Assembly (NCBI RefSeq): GCF_016862075.1 | Contig: NZ_BOMG01000092.1 | Span: 1 to 64,000, forward strand | DNA: 64,000 nt | Source of the DNA: Actinoplanes couchii | Lineage (GTDB): Bacteria > Actinomycetota > Actinomycetes > Mycobacteriales > Micromonosporaceae | Direction of reading: 5' to 3' | Part shown: piece after piece, positions 1 to 8,588 of the stretch | Position numbering within the stretch: the stretch's first letter is position 1 | How the letters are laid out: each line of letters begins with the position of its first letter | Position numbers and translations under genes: made by a program | The notes under the pieces: model-generated | What the model was told of the DNA's origin: nothing | The model's database searches: none | The model's input: the letters and a program-made list of their open reading frames with translations, nothing else

Positions 1-187
1 CACCGGGTGGTCCTAGCACGGGTGGTCCTAACACCAAGCAGCCCTAACACCAGGCGGTCCTAACACCAGGCGGTCCTAGCAACAGGCAGGCCCTGGCATC
101 ACGCGGTCCTGGTATCAGGCGGTCCTAGGACAGGACGGTGTTAGAAAGGACGGTGTTAGGAAAGGACGGTGTTAGGACAGGACGGTG
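1..187. repeat. 16-bp tandem array at the 3' end of the MocR gene
   Basis: About twelve contiguous units of 15-17 bp run from the window edge into the last codons of the MocR gene. On the plus strand the left-hand units approximate ACACCAGGCGGTCCTA. The right-hand units approximate GGAMAGGACGGTGTTA. The two types share the ACNGG-NCGGT-TA skeleton and have the same orientation and period. The unit nearest the gene encodes the final residues and stop codon, so the array looks like repeated copying of the gene end followed by divergence. There are no spacers, so this is not a CRISPR array. It may continue beyond position 1. Confidence 0.85.
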
Positions 188-1449
188 CTGAGGGTGGTGG
201 CGAAATCTGTCGCTTGGGTGGGGGTGAGCGTTGAAATGGTCACGCGTACCGCAGCAGGGGAATTGGTGCCGAACGCTGAGCCGGACCGGATCGCCCAACC
301 GCTCGTGGCCAGGTCTTTCACGATCTGATCGGGGTTGTGTGGGACCGGGATCCAGATGTTCAGGCCGTCGGTGGCCGGGAAGACCGGGATGCGGTGAGTG
401 GCCAGCGCCTCGGTCAGCTGTCGCCGCCGTTCGGTGTAGACGGTTGCCGCCTGGTGCAGATCGTTTTCGGTCGCCGGGGTGGTCAACAACTCGGCGGCCA
501 CGTGCTGCAGCAGGTGGCTCACCCAGGACGGGCGGCCCAGACGAGCCGCCAGGCGGGCGGCGGTGTCGGTGTCGGTGCGCAGGACTGCTAGGCGCAGGTC
601 CGGGCCGAGGAACTTCGACACCGATCGTACGATCGCCCAGCGTGTTGTTTCCGGGGCGATGACCTGCTGATATGGGCTTTCGGCAAGCGCGGAGAAGTGG
701 TCGTCCTCGATCACCAGCACGTCCGGGTAGGCGGCCAGTTCGGCCCGGAGTCGCACGGCTCGAGAATCGGTCACGCTCGCGCCCGTCGGATTCTGGGCTC
801 GGGACGTGATGATGACCGCGCGTACGCCGGAAGCAAGCGCGGCCCGCAACGCGCCGGGAGTCACCCCCTCAGCATCGACCGTCATACCTGTCGTGCGATA
901 GCCGCCGACCCGCAGCGTGCCGACCGACAGGAAGAACCCAGGATCCTCGACCGCGACCGCATCGCCCCTGATCAGGTGTACCGCCAGGAGCCGTTCGACG
1001 GCGTCGACCGCTCCCCCGGCCACCGACACCGCACCCGCCGACGGACCCTCCGGCATCGTCCGCAGTGCCCAGTCGCGCAGCCGTTCGTCCATCGGATCCG
1101 CGCCGTAGAGCACCGGCGCATAACCGTTGAACGCGCCACTCCAGTCCGGCAACAGCGCCGGGTCGGGGTTGCCGGACGCCAGGTTCACGGCCGTGCCGCC
1201 GCTCGCACCTTCGCCGCCGGTCTGTGGAATGCCGAGCACGATCGTGCCCGCCCGCCGTCGCGAATCGACGACCCCGGCCGTCGCGAGCAGCGCATATGCG
1301 GAGGCAACGGTGTTGCGGTTGACCGCCAGATCAGCAGCCAGGGCCCGAATGGGCGGCAACGCAGACCCGGCGGTCAGATCCCCACGCCGAACCAGACCCC
1401 GAACCGAATCCGCGATCTCCGCCGCGGACTGCCCACTGATCAACACCAT
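172..1449 (-). CDS. MocR/GabR-type regulator (GntR winged helix fused to PLP aminotransferase fold)
   Basis: This 425-aa protein fuses an N-terminal GntR winged helix (about residues 5-72) to a class I aminotransferase-like domain, the MocR architecture. In the large domain NPTG lies at 220-223, an Asp pair at 249-250, and the Schiff-base lysine is Lys279 in SVSKFLGPDLRL. MocR proteins usually sense PLP or an amino-acid-derived ligand and act at vitamin B6, GABA or amino-sugar genes; the ligand here cannot be read from sequence. The ATG is followed by a normal GntR start, and a direct-repeat operator lies just upstream. The next gene upstream is divergent and separated by 429 bp, so autoregulation is the simplest guess. 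The stop codon lies in a 16-bp tandem array. Confidence 0.9.
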   Translation of the reverse strand: MVLISGQSAAEIADSVRGLVRRGDLTAGSALPPIRALAADLAVNRNTVASAYALLATAGVVDSRRRAGTIVLGIPQTGGEGASGGTAVNLASGNPDPALLPDWSGAFNGYAPVLYGADPMDERLRDWALRTMPEGPSAGAVSVAGGAVDAVERLLAVHLIRGDAVAVEDPGFFLSVGTLRVGGYRTTGMTVDAEGVTPGALRAALASGVRAVIITSRAQNPTGASVTDSRAVRLRAELAAYPDVLVIEDDHFSALAESPYQQVIAPETTRWAIVRSVSKFLGPDLRLAVLRTDTDTAARLAARLGRPSWVSHLLQHVAAELLTTPATENDLHQAATVYTERRRQLTEALATHRIPVFPATDGLNIWIPVPHNPDQIVKDLATSGWAIRSGSAFGTNSPAAVRVTISTLTPTQATDFATTLSTVLS

Positions 1450-1464
1450 GCGGACACCTTAAAG

Positions 1465-1500
1465 CTTTGTCCTATGACAAAGTAAGTCCTAGGACAAAGT
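1465..1500. promoter_or_regulatory. Direct-repeat operator candidate upstream of MocR
   Basis: TCCTATGACAAAGT (1470-1483) is repeated as TCCTAGGACAAAGT (1487-1500), 17 bp apart and differing at one base. The first copy also lies in an imperfect palindrome, CTTTGTCCTATGACAAAG. MocR/GabR proteins typically bind such spaced direct repeats. The sites are 20-50 bp upstream of the MocR start, which fits autoregulation. Confidence 0.6.
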
Positions 1501-1587
1501 GAGGCCCACCACCCACCACCCACCGCCCAGAGCCCCACGTCGAGGAAAACCAAAGCCGAGCCAAAAGAGCGGCGAGGCCAAGCCGAA

Positions 1588-1667
1588 GGCCAGGACCGGC
1601 GAAGGCCAGGACCGGCGAAGGCCAGGACCGGCGAAGGCCAGGACCGGCGAAGGCCAGGACCGGCGAA
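1588..1667. repeat. Five perfect 16-bp tandem repeats
   Basis: The unit GGCCAGGACCGGCGAA occurs five times head to tail without mismatch. It lies in the 429-bp gap between the MocR start and the TPR gene. I see no gene in this gap. The 16-bp period equals that of the array downstream of MocR, and both units contain AGGACCG. Confidence 0.95.
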
Positions 1668-1878
1668 GGATGCGGCCGCGAGAACAGGGTGGTGGTCGGC
1701 TGGAAACAGCTTTTGCGGACAGGGGCCCTTCGAATGGGAAGCAGCACCACCCGCATCTGGGTCGTGGCGTGTGGATTCGGGGCTGAGCTGCTGAGCTGCT
1801 GGCGGTGGGGAGTGGGTCGGTGGTGGGGGCCACTTCGGACTATTCTGCGGCTTCAGTCCATCGGCGCGGGGGCGGCTA

Positions 1879-2532
1879 ATGAGTACCGGAGAGCGGATCG
1901 AGCAGGCTCGGAAGGCGTATGAGCAGGCGGTTTATCGAGGTGACGTCGAAGGGCTGGCCGGGGCCGAAAGTGGGCTTGCCGACCTGGAGGCCGATACCGC
2001 TCTGGCTCGTGGGCGAATTCTGCATGCACGGTTTCTTGCCGACCGGGCAAGCGGTGAGGATCCGGCTGAGCTGCCGTTGTTCGAGCGGGCCGCCGAGCTT
2101 TACCGATCACTTGCGGACAGCCGGGGTGAGGGTGAGGCGCTGTTCTGGATCGGCTGTGTGCATCAGGTGATTCGGCGGGACAACGCGGTCGCTGTTGCGT
2201 TGTTCGAGCGGGCCCGGCAGTCGGCGTCGGACGCCGGCGATCTTCCCACGCAAGCCGAGGCTCTGCGGCATCTGGGGATCGCGGCGCACATGGCCGGGCG
2301 GCTGAGCAAGGCCTGCGAACTGCTGGAGGAGTCGTCCCGGCTGCGGCAGCGGATCGGCGCGCTGTCGGGAGTGGCCGCCAACATGGTCGGGCTGGCCTAC
2401 ATCGCGAGCGCCCAGAACCGGCACTCCGATGCCACCGCGATCCTGGACGAGGCGCACGTCATCGCGACTTCGCAGCAGGCCCACGCGATCATCCGCCAGA
2501 TCGAGGAGGCCAGGGCGGCGATCGAAAACTGA
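1879..2532 (+). CDS. TPR-repeat protein
   Basis: The 217-aa product is almost entirely helical TPR-like repeats, for example the segments around ALFERARQSASDAGDLPTQA and EALRHLGIAAHMAGRLSKAC. It has no signal peptide, membrane span or catalytic domain, so it is probably a cytoplasmic scaffold or adaptor; the partner is unknown. The ATG follows a G-rich stretch (GGGGGCGG). The last 10 codons and stop codon are duplicated once immediately downstream. Family assignment is firm only at the level of TPR. Confidence 0.75.
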   Translation: MSTGERIEQARKAYEQAVYRGDVEGLAGAESGLADLEADTALARGRILHARFLADRASGEDPAELPLFERAAELYRSLADSRGEGEALFWIGCVHQVIRRDNAVAVALFERARQSASDAGDLPTQAEALRHLGIAAHMAGRLSKACELLEESSRLRQRIGALSGVAANMVGLAYIASAQNRHSDATAILDEAHVIATSQQAHAIIRQIEEARAAIEN

Positions 2533-2567
2533 CAGGAGGAGGCTAGGGCGGCGATCGAAAACTGACA
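2503..2567. repeat. 33-bp duplication of the TPR gene end, including its stop codon
   Basis: The last codons and stop of the TPR gene (2503-2535) recur at 2536-2567 with a single C-to-T change. A third, degraded trace follows near 2570-2595. The duplicate has its own in-frame TGA but no start, so it is untranslated. Confidence 0.9.
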
Positions 2568-2848
2568 GAAGGCCGCGACGATCAAGAGCTGACAGGAGAG
2601 CCGGCAGCCAGCGAGAGCCGCGGGAAGGCCCGGCGAACGAGAGCCGCGAGAGGGCCCCGACGGACGAGAGTCGCAAGCGGAAGCCGACGGGAGAAACGCA
2701 GCGAACAAGGGCAGGCGGGAGGAAAGGCCAAAGGGTCGCGGGGAAGGCCACGGCGAACGGGTTGCTGGCGGGAGAGCCGGCCGGAGGCCCAACGGGAAGG
2801 GCCGCAGCGGGCCGGGGGCTGGCAAGATCGAAAAGTAGAGTGGCCGCC
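2568..2848. other. Purine-rich degenerate repeat spacer
   Basis: This stretch before the next gene is rich in GAGAGCCGCGAGAGG-like and GGGAAGGCC-like motifs. An open frame crosses it, but the composition is low-complexity (Arg, Gly, Glu, Ser) with no recognisable domain. I see no separate gene, RNA or clear promoter in it. Confidence 0.5.
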
Positions 2849-3388
2849 ATGCACTCGAAGACCGTCAAGATCAGGGTCAGTGACCGGAAGCTGGCAGAAT
2901 TCGAGAGCAGGCTCGGCGACCGGCGCTTCAAGTGGATCTGGAACCGGGACAACGTTGCGCACATCTGGTTCTTCCGGTCCGGCCTGGTAAAGCTGCGGAC
3001 CAGCGGTTTCACTTCGACGCAGATGGCACCGCACTTCCGGGGACGATTCACGACGGACGCGGACGGCAACAGGAACGGGAACGGCAACAGGAACGGGAAA
3101 AGGAACGGAAACGGGAACGGGAACGGGACGCTGACCGGCACGATCCGGGAGTCGGTCGTCTCGCTGACCTGGGTCGTAGGCTTCGCGTTGTCGGCGGCGC
3201 TCGCCCTGTTCCTGGGGCTCGGGTCACTGCTCGCCGAGGGATTCGGCTGGGTGCCCGGCTACATCGTACTGGCCGTGGCGGCCTTTCTGTTCTGGCTCGC
3301 CCACCGGACGAACCGGGACCGCCCCTCAAACTTCGAGCTGGGCGCCCGGATAGTGGAGGACCGGCTCAAGAGGCTGTTCGGCAGGTGA
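2849..3388 (+). CDS. Small two-span membrane protein with an Asn-Gly repeat
   Basis: I place the start at the ATG beginning MHSKTVKIRV (179 aa), because upstream sequence in the same frame is repetitive and biased. The cytoplasmic-looking N-terminal region has conserved-looking patches (FKWIWNRDNVAHIWFFRSG). A run of Asn-Gly/Arg-Asn-Gly repeats at about 71-93 follows, encoded by AACGGG-type hexamers at 3065-3127. Two hydrophobic spans come next (VVSLTWVVGFALSAALALFL and YIVLAVAAFLFWLA), then a basic tail. I do not recognise the family. Its 3' end overlaps the convergent GGDEF gene by 63 bp. Confidence 0.6.
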   Translation: MHSKTVKIRVSDRKLAEFESRLGDRRFKWIWNRDNVAHIWFFRSGLVKLRTSGFTSTQMAPHFRGRFTTDADGNRNGNGNRNGKRNGNGNGNGTLTGTIRESVVSLTWVVGFALSAALALFLGLGSLLAEGFGWVPGYIVLAVAAFLFWLAHRTNRDRPSNFELGARIVEDRLKRLFGR

Positions 3389-4984
3389 CGACGGGCTGTG
3401 GACTCGGTTGCGGCCGGCGTGCTTGGCCGCGTACAGGCGCTCGTCGGCTCGTGCCAGCACCACCGACGGATCGCCCGATTCGTCACCGAGCGCCAACCCG
3501 GCACTGGCCGTGACCGCCAGCCCGGCCGCGATCGAGGTCCAGTCGAAAGCGGCCACCCGCGCCCGCAGACGTTCCGCGACACTCGCCGCGGTAGCCAGAT
3601 CAGTTTCGGACAGCAGGACCGCGAATTCCTCGCCGCCGAACCGCACCACGGTGTCGTCGTCACGGCACGCGTCACGCAGCAGGACCGCCAGCTGCCGCAG
3701 CACCTGATCGCCGACGAGGTGTGAGTGCTCGTCGTTGACCCGCTTGAAGTGGTCCACGTCGACGAGCAGAATCGCGTGCCCGGACAGTCCACCGGCCATC
3801 AACTCGTCCAGGTGCCGCCGGTTCGCCAGGCCGGTCAGCGGATCTTCGAGGCTCTGCCGCAGCAACTCCTGGTTGGCGTGCTGCAACGCGGTCACCCGAG
3901 CCCGCTCCTGTTCCGCCGCGGCCTTGGCTTGAGCGGTTTCCATGCGTACAACCGCAATGTGCCCGGATCGTTGAGCCGCCTCGGACGCGACAGTTTTGGA
4001 CAGCGAATGGAAAATTTTGTACGTGTCCAGTGCACCGCGCAGGTCACCGTTGCGTTCGTAGGCGTCGGCCAGCAGCTCCGCGGCCGTCATCTCGCTGGCC
4101 TTGCTCTCGGCCGCCGCCAGCGCCGCGCGCAGATGCCCGATCGCCTCGGCATAGCGGCCCCCGGACAGGCAGATCGCGCCGTGCGTGGCAAGCATGTGGG
4201 TGACGATCGAGGGCGCGTCCTGGGCGGGGTCTTGCGTCCATCCGTCCAACAATTCCAACGCTTCTTCGGTACGCCCACAAAAGGCCAGACTCTCGGCGAG
4301 GTTGCCCAGGGCGGTGACCTCGTACCGGCGGTGGCCGTTGCGGCGGGCGACCTCGACCGCCTCCCGGGACTGGCCCTGCGCGATCCCGCTCAGCGCCAGA
4401 GCCGCCGTCTCGTCGCCGGCCGCCCGCGCCTGTTCGGCCAGGGACATGTTGGCGCAGGCCATCGTGTCGATCATCGCGCCGTTGGTGACCTCGTCACCGA
4501 GCATCCGGGCCATCTCGGCGGCCCGTTCGCAGAACTCGAAACAGTGGTCCAACTGCTCCAGGTAGTAGTAGACCGTCCCGGCGGTCGCGGTGGCCGTCAT
4601 CCGGGCGGTCAGGTCGCCGCTGCCCTCGGCCACCTCCAGCGCGGTCATGATCTCCGCCATCGCGCTGACCGGATCTGACGTGATCAGCAGGATCCGGGCG
4701 ACGGTGGCGTGCACGATCGCCTCGCTGGCGGTGTCGCCGATCGCCCAGCAGACCTCGAGCGCGTCCCGGGCCAGAGCGAGGGCTTCGACCTGCTCGTCGA
4801 GCATCTGGTGGCAGCGCACCAGCAGGGTCAGGGCCCGGGCGCGCAGATTCTGATCACCGGAGGCGGCCGCCATCACCGCCAGTTCCCGGGCCGCGGCGTG
4901 CTCCGCATGACCGAAATGCACCATGGCACGTGTCAGCAGGGCCTCAGGGCTCCCGGCGTCCAGCAACTGCTGCGGCATGCGCAT
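3326..4984 (-). CDS. Diguanylate cyclase with N-terminal TPR sensor
   Basis: The 552-aa protein has an all-helical N-terminal half of TPR-like repeats (about 1-350), a short coiled coil (AQAKAAAEQERARVTALQ) and a C-terminal GGDEF domain (about 375-535). The active-site motif is GGEEF. An RxxD inhibitory site (RDDD) sits five residues before it, so cyclic-di-GMP synthesis with product inhibition is expected. There is no signal peptide or membrane span. The start is the ATG of MRMPQQLLDAG; an in-frame GTG nine codons upstream is possible. A much longer open frame continues upstream but shows no domain there. Confidence 0.88.
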   Translation of the reverse strand: MRMPQQLLDAGSPEALLTRAMVHFGHAEHAAARELAVMAAASGDQNLRARALTLLVRCHQMLDEQVEALALARDALEVCWAIGDTASEAIVHATVARILLITSDPVSAMAEIMTALEVAEGSGDLTARMTATATAGTVYYYLEQLDHCFEFCERAAEMARMLGDEVTNGAMIDTMACANMSLAEQARAAGDETAALALSGIAQGQSREAVEVARRNGHRRYEVTALGNLAESLAFCGRTEEALELLDGWTQDPAQDAPSIVTHMLATHGAICLSGGRYAEAIGHLRAALAAAESKASEMTAAELLADAYERNGDLRGALDTYKIFHSLSKTVASEAAQRSGHIAVVRMETAQAKAAAEQERARVTALQHANQELLRQSLEDPLTGLANRRHLDELMAGGLSGHAILLVDVDHFKRVNDEHSHLVGDQVLRQLAVLLRDACRDDDTVVRFGGEEFAVLLSETDLATAASVAERLRARVAAFDWTSIAAGLAVTASAGLALGDESGDPSVVLARADERLYAAKHAGRNRVHSPSSPAEQPLEPVLHYPGAQLEV

Positions 4985-5054
4985 CCCTGAAGAGAATATG
5001 GCGACGCCCACACCGTCGGCCGATATGACCTCGGGTTGAGGAAAGTCGCCACCA

Positions 5055-5127
5055 CGGGCGAGGAGAACGCAGGGCGAGGAAGACGCCGGGCAAGGAGAAC
5101 GCGAAAGACGAGGACGCGGGCGAGGCG
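5055..5127. repeat. Degenerate 15-16-bp repeats just downstream of the MFS gene
   Basis: On the minus strand, directly after the MFS stop, units such as CGTTCTCCTTGCCCGG, CGTCTTCCTCGCCCTG and CGTTCTCCTCGCCCGT repeat about five times with mismatches. Period and position resemble the array behind the MocR gene. Confidence 0.65.
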
Positions 5128-5133
5128 ACCCGG

Positions 5134-6423
5134 CTACGAGATGTCGACCGCGGTGACCGGGCGGTCCAGGGTCCAGCGGAGCTGAAAGAACAGGGCAACC
5201 GCCATGAAAATTGCCGGCACCACGGTGAAACCGAGCAGCAGAGCCGTATGCGCGGATGCCGTCTGGGTGACGGTGTGGCCCTCGGTGGTGGCGGCGAAAC
5301 CACCGGCCGCCAGGACCGCCGAGTACACGTACGGGCCGATCGCGGTTCCGGTGGCCTCGGTGGCCGTCCACACGCCGGTGTAGGAGCCGGCCGGGGCCGA
5401 GGCGGCGGCCACCGCGTCCGGCAGCATCGCGAACGCGAACAGTTGCAGACCTGCGAACGCGATTCCCAGAACGGCGACCACCACGACGGCCGGGACCACC
5501 CCGTACCCGAGAAGCGGCAGTGGCGAGCCGACCACAAAAACCGTCTGACAGATCACCAGCCCCCGTTGTTTGCCGATCCGGCGGGACACCACGAACCACA
5601 CCGGCAGCGCGACGACGGCCGGTCCGAGGAACGCGCCCATGAACACCGCAGTCAATGCCGTATCGCCGAAGAGGTACTCCGTGTAGAACGGCAGCGCCGC
5701 CAGGAACAGATGCGTGGTGGTGCCGGTGCACAGATAGGACAGCACCAGCGCCCGGAAATCCCGGTCCCGCCAGGCGAGGGCGAGGGGGGAATGGGCGTCC
5801 GGCGTGACGACCCGGTCCCGGGTGAGGCGCCGGACCCCGATGACGGCGATCAGCCCGGAGACGACCATGACACCGGACAGCAGCAGGGCCCTCCGCCCGT
5901 AGTCGCCGCGCCCACCGGCCGCGACCAGCGCCGGAGCGGCCACCCCGGCGCCGAGCAACCCGACGGTCAACAACAGCATCCGGAACGTGAAGATCCGGGT
6001 CCGCTCGTGATAGCCGACGTCCAGATCGGAGGGTGTGGTCAGGTACGGCACCTGGAAACAGGCGAAGAGCAGATTCCCGATGATGAACCATCCGCCCACC
6101 CACAGGGCCGCCGGAACACCGGAGATCCCGGGCGGAACGGTGAACATGCCGACCATCGCCACCGCGAGCAGAAGGCCGAACCGGAGCATGCCGAGGCGGT
6201 TCCCGGAGCGGCGGACGGCGTGATCGGAACGGTTGCCGAGGTACGGGTGGATCAGGATGTCGACGATTTTCGGCAGCAGCAGGGTCAGCCCGGCGAGCAG
6301 CGGCGGAACCCCGAGTGTGTGGGTGAGGAAATACAACAGCAGCAGCCCGGGAACGGTGACCCAGACTCCCATGCCGACGGATCCGGTGGCGTAGGCGATC
6401 AGGTCGCCGCGCCGTAGTTTCAC
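5134..6423 (-). CDS. MFS transporter, GPH-like (MFS_2 type)
   Basis: The 429-aa, roughly 12-span protein resembles the glycoside-pentoside-hexuronide/MFS_2 group. It has an early PKIVDILIHPYLGNRSDHA segment (the family's loop 2-3 signature region), a YHERTRIFTFRM stretch and symmetrical halves. The GTG start overlaps the upstream SDR stop as GTGA, so translation is coupled. It is the last gene of a three-gene operon with a flavin monooxygenase and an SDR, suggesting import or export of the compound those enzymes oxidise. The substrate is unknown. Confidence 0.82.
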   Translation of the reverse strand: MKLRRGDLIAYATGSVGMGVWVTVPGLLLLYFLTHTLGVPPLLAGLTLLLPKIVDILIHPYLGNRSDHAVRRSGNRLGMLRFGLLLAVAMVGMFTVPPGISGVPAALWVGGWFIIGNLLFACFQVPYLTTPSDLDVGYHERTRIFTFRMLLLTVGLLGAGVAAPALVAAGGRGDYGRRALLLSGVMVVSGLIAVIGVRRLTRDRVVTPDAHSPLALAWRDRDFRALVLSYLCTGTTTHLFLAALPFYTEYLFGDTALTAVFMGAFLGPAVVALPVWFVVSRRIGKQRGLVICQTVFVVGSPLPLLGYGVVPAVVVVAVLGIAFAGLQLFAFAMLPDAVAAASAPAGSYTGVWTATEATGTAIGPYVYSAVLAAGGFAATTEGHTVTQTASAHTALLLGFTVVPAIFMAVALFFQLRWTLDRPVTAVDIS

Positions 6424-7244
6424 GAGGAGTACCGGTCGACGACCCCGGCGGCGAGATCGGCGTCCTGGAAGGCGCCGGAGCGGACCCGCCCGGCGAGGGT
6501 GCGGGCGACGATCCGGTCGGTGAGCGCGGGCAGGTGCCGGGCGAGAAAGAACTCGACAGCGCCACGCCTGGTGGTGGTCAGATCGCGGTACGGCCGGCGA
6601 CTGATCGCTGCCCGGAGCACGGCGTCGACCACGCCCTCCAGCGGCTCGTACCTGCTCATTCCTTCCAGCGACAGTCCGGCGGCGGCGGTCGAGGCGTGGA
6701 TCGGGCTGCGGACCGCGGACGGGTACACGCAGGTCACCCCGACGTGCGTGCCGATCTCCAGGCGTAACGCGTCGGCGTACGCCACCAATGCTCTTTTGGA
6801 GGCGCCGTAGGCGGCGGCCAGTGGCAGTTGCATGACCGCCATCCGCGAGGTCAGCATCACGATCCGCCCACGGGCGGCGACCAGTGGTTCCACGCAGGCG
6901 GCGGTGACCCGCCAGGTGCCGAGCAGGTTGACGTCGAGCTGGCGGCGCGCCTCGGCGCCGGGTGGGAACTCGGCGGGGGCCGGGCCGCCGACGCCGGCGT
7001 TGTTGACCAGCAGGTCGAGGCCGCCGAGCAGGTGGGTGGCCTCGGCGACGGCCGCGGGCACGGCGGTCTCGTCGGTGATGTCGCAGGGCAGCACCTCGAC
7101 CGGGTCGTTGACACGTGGCGCCCGGTCCAGGCCGACGACGCGGGCGCCGAGCCGGTCGAACCGGGTGCAGACGGCCCGGCCGAACGTGCCGGACGCGCCG
7201 GTGACCAGGACCCGCATACCGCGCGGGTCGCGGCGGCTGTTCAT
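6420..7244 (-). CDS. Short-chain dehydrogenase/reductase
   Basis: This 274-aa classical SDR shows the cofactor motif TGASGTFG near the N-terminus, NNAGV, and the catalytic YGASK motif with its upstream Ser. The dinucleotide site is followed by an acidic residue region (GLDRAPR), consistent with NAD(H), though this is tentative. A strong Shine-Dalgarno (CGAGGAGACC) precedes the ATG. The start overlaps the monooxygenase stop as ATGA, and the stop overlaps the transporter start, so all three genes are coupled. It probably interconverts an alcohol and a ketone in the monooxygenase's pathway. Confidence 0.88.
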   Translation of the reverse strand: MNSRRDPRGMRVLVTGASGTFGRAVCTRFDRLGARVVGLDRAPRVNDPVEVLPCDITDETAVPAAVAEATHLLGGLDLLVNNAGVGGPAPAEFPPGAEARRQLDVNLLGTWRVTAACVEPLVAARGRIVMLTSRMAVMQLPLAAAYGASKRALVAYADALRLEIGTHVGVTCVYPSAVRSPIHASTAAAGLSLEGMSRYEPLEGVVDAVLRAAISRRPYRDLTTTRRGAVEFFLARHLPALTDRIVARTLAGRVRSGAFQDADLAAGVVDRYSS

Positions 7245-8467
7245 TTTCGGTCTCCTCGGGAGAGATCGGATAGATACTGGTCGAAGTCGATGCGCAGGTG
7301 CGGGCGCGCGTGCACACCCCAGCGGTCGACGGCGGCGCGCAGGTCACAATCGACGGCACGCTTCCGGTCCGCGGGCGAGGGCAGATCAACTTCCTTGCCG
7401 AGGTACGCCGCCACCAGCCGACCCTGGGCCTCCACCACCGGAAACGCCGACCCGGTGGACTGCATCAATCCGACGAACGCCAGCGTCGGGTCGTCGAGGT
7501 GGAACACGTGCCGGTAGAGCGGCAGCCGCTCCGGGTCCTCCCCCAGCCACCGCGCCGACAGGAACGGGATGTGCACCCGGTATCCGGTGGCCCAGACGAT
7601 CAGGTCGACCGCCTCCCGGCTGCCGTCGGTGAACTCGACGTGTTTCCCGTCCAGCCGGGTGATGCCGGGCCGGGCCGACACCTCACCGTGGGTGAGCCGG
7701 TGCAGGATGGTGTCGCTGATCGTCGGATGATTCTGCAGCAGGCCACCGGCCGGAGCGGGCAGCCCGTACCGTTGCGGCGTCCCGACGGCCAGCCGCAGCA
7801 TGGTCTCGGCGATCCGCTGCCGCAGCCGCCACGGCAGCCGGGCCAGGGCCGCCCCGGTCGCATCGGTCGGCCGGCCGAACAGGTACTTCGGGACGATGTG
7901 CACGCCGTGCCGGGCGGAGAGCAGGACCGGTCCGTCGGCGGTGTGCGACGCGTCCACGGCGATGTCCATCGCGGAGTTGCCCATCCCGACGACCAGCACC
8001 CGATGCTCCCGGAAGACGTCGGCGCTGCGGTAGTCGTGCGCGTGCATCTGGATGCCGTCGAACGTCCCCGGGTACTCCGGCCGCCGCGGGCTCCAGTTGT
8101 GCCCGTTGGCGACGACCACCGCGTCGTACGGTTCCCCGTCGACGGTCCAGCCCGGCGCCCGTTCGACCCGTTCCACCTCGTGACCGAACCTGATGTGCCT
8201 CACCAGCCCGAATCGGTCCGCGTAGTCGGCCAGATAGCCGGCGACCAGCGTGGCCGACGGATAGTCGGGCCAGTCGGCGGGCATCGGGAGACCGGCGAAC
8301 TCGGTGCGCCCCTTGCTGGTGTTCAGATGCAGCGAGTCGTACGTGTCGGTCCACAGGCCACCGGGCCGGTCCCGCCGTTCGTAGGCGACCGAGTCGCAGC
8401 CCGCGTCGAGCAGCGCTTTGACCGTGGTCAGGCCGGCCGCTCCCGCACCGATCACGGCGACACGCAT
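7241..8467 (-). CDS. Flavin-containing monooxygenase (FMO/Baeyer-Villiger class)
   Basis: The 408-aa enzyme starts MRVAVIGAGAAGLTTVKALL with a GxGxxG FAD site. It has the FMO fingerprint FxGxxxHxxxY (FDGIQMHAHDY), a second Rossmann GMGNSA for NADPH, and a late ATGY motif. It is at the short end for the family. AGGAG lies eight bases before the ATG, which decides the start over a longer in-frame extension. It heads the FMO-SDR-MFS operon and is divergent from a PucR-type regulator. Oxygenation of a hydrophobic ketone, sulfide or amine is likely; the substrate cannot be inferred. Confidence 0.9.
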   Translation of the reverse strand: MRVAVIGAGAAGLTTVKALLDAGCDSVAYERRDRPGGLWTDTYDSLHLNTSKGRTEFAGLPMPADWPDYPSATLVAGYLADYADRFGLVRHIRFGHEVERVERAPGWTVDGEPYDAVVVANGHNWSPRRPEYPGTFDGIQMHAHDYRSADVFREHRVLVVGMGNSAMDIAVDASHTADGPVLLSARHGVHIVPKYLFGRPTDATGAALARLPWRLRQRIAETMLRLAVGTPQRYGLPAPAGGLLQNHPTISDTILHRLTHGEVSARPGITRLDGKHVEFTDGSREAVDLIVWATGYRVHIPFLSARWLGEDPERLPLYRHVFHLDDPTLAFVGLMQSTGSAFPVVEAQGRLVAAYLGKEVDLPSPADRKRAVDCDLRAAVDRWGVHARPHLRIDFDQYLSDLSRGDRK

Positions 8468-8558
8468 GGACTTGTCTCCTACAAAGTGGTAGTGCCTGCC
8501 AACGGTAGGGCCTGCCGGCCGGGCTGCCCATGGTGTGGCGCACGCCGTTGGCCCAGAA

Positions 8559-8578
8559 GGTTGTGGGCCACCACAACC
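8559..8578. promoter_or_regulatory. Perfect palindrome in the FMO/PucR divergent region
   Basis: GGTTGTGG and CCACAACC form 8-bp perfect arms around GCCA. The site is 11 bp before the PucR start and about 92 bp upstream of the FMO start. Its position suggests an operator for PucR at both promoters. It would lie inside the coding region if the PucR gene began at the earlier ATG (8535), which favours the later start. Confidence 0.55.
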
Positions 8579-8588
8579 GGGCGGCAGC

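Noticed and set aside
1..187. Possible CRISPR array
   Set aside because: Units of 15-17 bp are contiguous without unique spacers and the unit itself drifts; no cas genes are nearby.
4985..6565. N-terminal extension of the TPR-GGDEF protein to over 1000 aa
   Set aside because: The extra region is antisense-like, Arg/Pro/Gly-rich and overlaps the MFS gene in another frame; the ATG at 4984 begins a regular TPR pattern.
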